Assembly: GCA_003154135.1 (NCBI GenBank)
Contig: PMCN01000037.1
Span: 6,547-12,316, forward strand
Direction: 5' to 3'
Origin: Acidimicrobiaceae bacterium
Lineage (GTDB): Bacteria > Actinomycetota > Acidimicrobiia > Acidimicrobiales > Ilumatobacteraceae
Length of the DNA stretch: 5,770 bases
Numbering within the stretch: position 1 is the first letter of the stretch; every line of letters starts with the position of its first letter. Below, in pieces: positions 5,699-5,770 of this stretch. The translations under genes and the position numbers were made by a program. The notes beneath the pieces are model-generated. The model saw only the letters and a program-made list of their open reading frames with translations. It was not told where the DNA came from and did no database searches.

Positions 5699-5770
5699 TT
5701 ACTTCGCTACGTAGACCACGAGCCACAGCACCGTGAACACGGCGCTGAAGGCGTACCAATACAGGGCATG
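5699..5770 (-). CDS. C-terminal end of a membrane protein, possibly a subunit III-like protein (cut by window edge)
   Basis: Only the last 23 codons and a TAA stop (5701-5699) are in the window. They encode a single hydrophobic helix, HALYWYAFSAVF then TVLWLVVYVAK. The pattern LYW-[HY]-x(5)-[WF]-x(3)-[FW]-x(2)-VY lines up with the last helix of the CtaE in this same window (LYWHFVDVVW and onward to LVYL), so a second subunit III-type protein is plausible. The His that follows YW in CtaE is Tyr here. It is the first visible gene of the operon and lies ten bases before the next start. With so few residues the family call is tentative, but the presence of a coding region is well supported by the frame, the stop and the spacing. 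Confidence 0.6.
   Translation of the reverse strand, partial: HALYWYAFSAVFTVLWLVVYVAK

Noticed and set aside
4366..5736. A 456-codon open frame on the plus strand, antisense to the 382-residue protein.
   Set aside because: Same low-complexity Glu/His/Gly/Arg pattern with no motif, while the minus-strand frame has consistent helices, charge distribution and a ribosome-binding site.
1..5770. Searched for CRISPR repeats, insertion sequence ends, transposase, tRNA or rRNA, and a hidden defence or novel system.
   Set aside because: The window is filled by an oxidase operon with gaps of about 20 bases or less. The only repeats are short and lie inside ctaE.

Overview
The window is a stretch of one operon, read entirely on the minus strand, encoding an aa3-type heme-copper cytochrome c oxidase whose subunit II carries a fused cytochrome c domain (caa3 type). 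From upstream (high coordinates) to downstream the order is: the C-terminal tail of a membrane protein that resembles an oxidase subunit III (5699-5770, cut by the window edge); a 382-residue polytopic protein with an extracytoplasmic cupredoxin-like domain (4540-5688); ctaC, subunit II plus cytochrome c (3267-4517); ctaD, subunit I with an extra C-terminal two-helix module (1237-3255); ctaE, subunit III (588-1244); a prokaryotic subunit IV gene, ctaF type (238-576); and the N-terminus of a CtaG-like assembly protein (1-230, cut by the edge). Every gap is about 20 bases or less and one junction overlaps, so this looks like a single co-transcribed unit. No promoter or terminator is visible, and both ends of the operon lie outside the window.

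The DNA is high in G+C by eye. The subunit I sequence has actinobacteria-like details, such as Thr-Asp instead of His-Asp before the heme a3 histidine, and a C-terminal helix pair resembling the actinobacterial oxidase subunit IV. A caa3-type enzyme with a CtaG-like protein in a high-GC actinobacterial setting suggests a deep-branching lineage such as Acidimicrobiia or Thermoleophilia. This placement is inference from remembered family patterns, not from a search.

Together the genes make a proton-pumping terminal oxidase. Electrons enter through the heme c of CtaC, pass to its binuclear CuA centre, then to heme a and the heme a3/CuB site in CtaD, where oxygen is reduced. All metal ligands and the D- and K-channel residues are present. 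CtaE and the small subunit IV complete the core, and CtaG probably helps assemble it.

The catalytic core is ordinary. The unusual parts are the accessory ones: the 382-residue protein, whose cupredoxin-like domain seems to have lost its copper ligands and whose membrane half resembles a subunit IV; three separate subunit-IV-like modules in one operon; a Cys-bracketed insertion in the cytochrome c domain; and His-rich cytoplasmic tails on CtaE and subunit IV. No mobile element, CRISPR array, RNA gene or defence system was seen.
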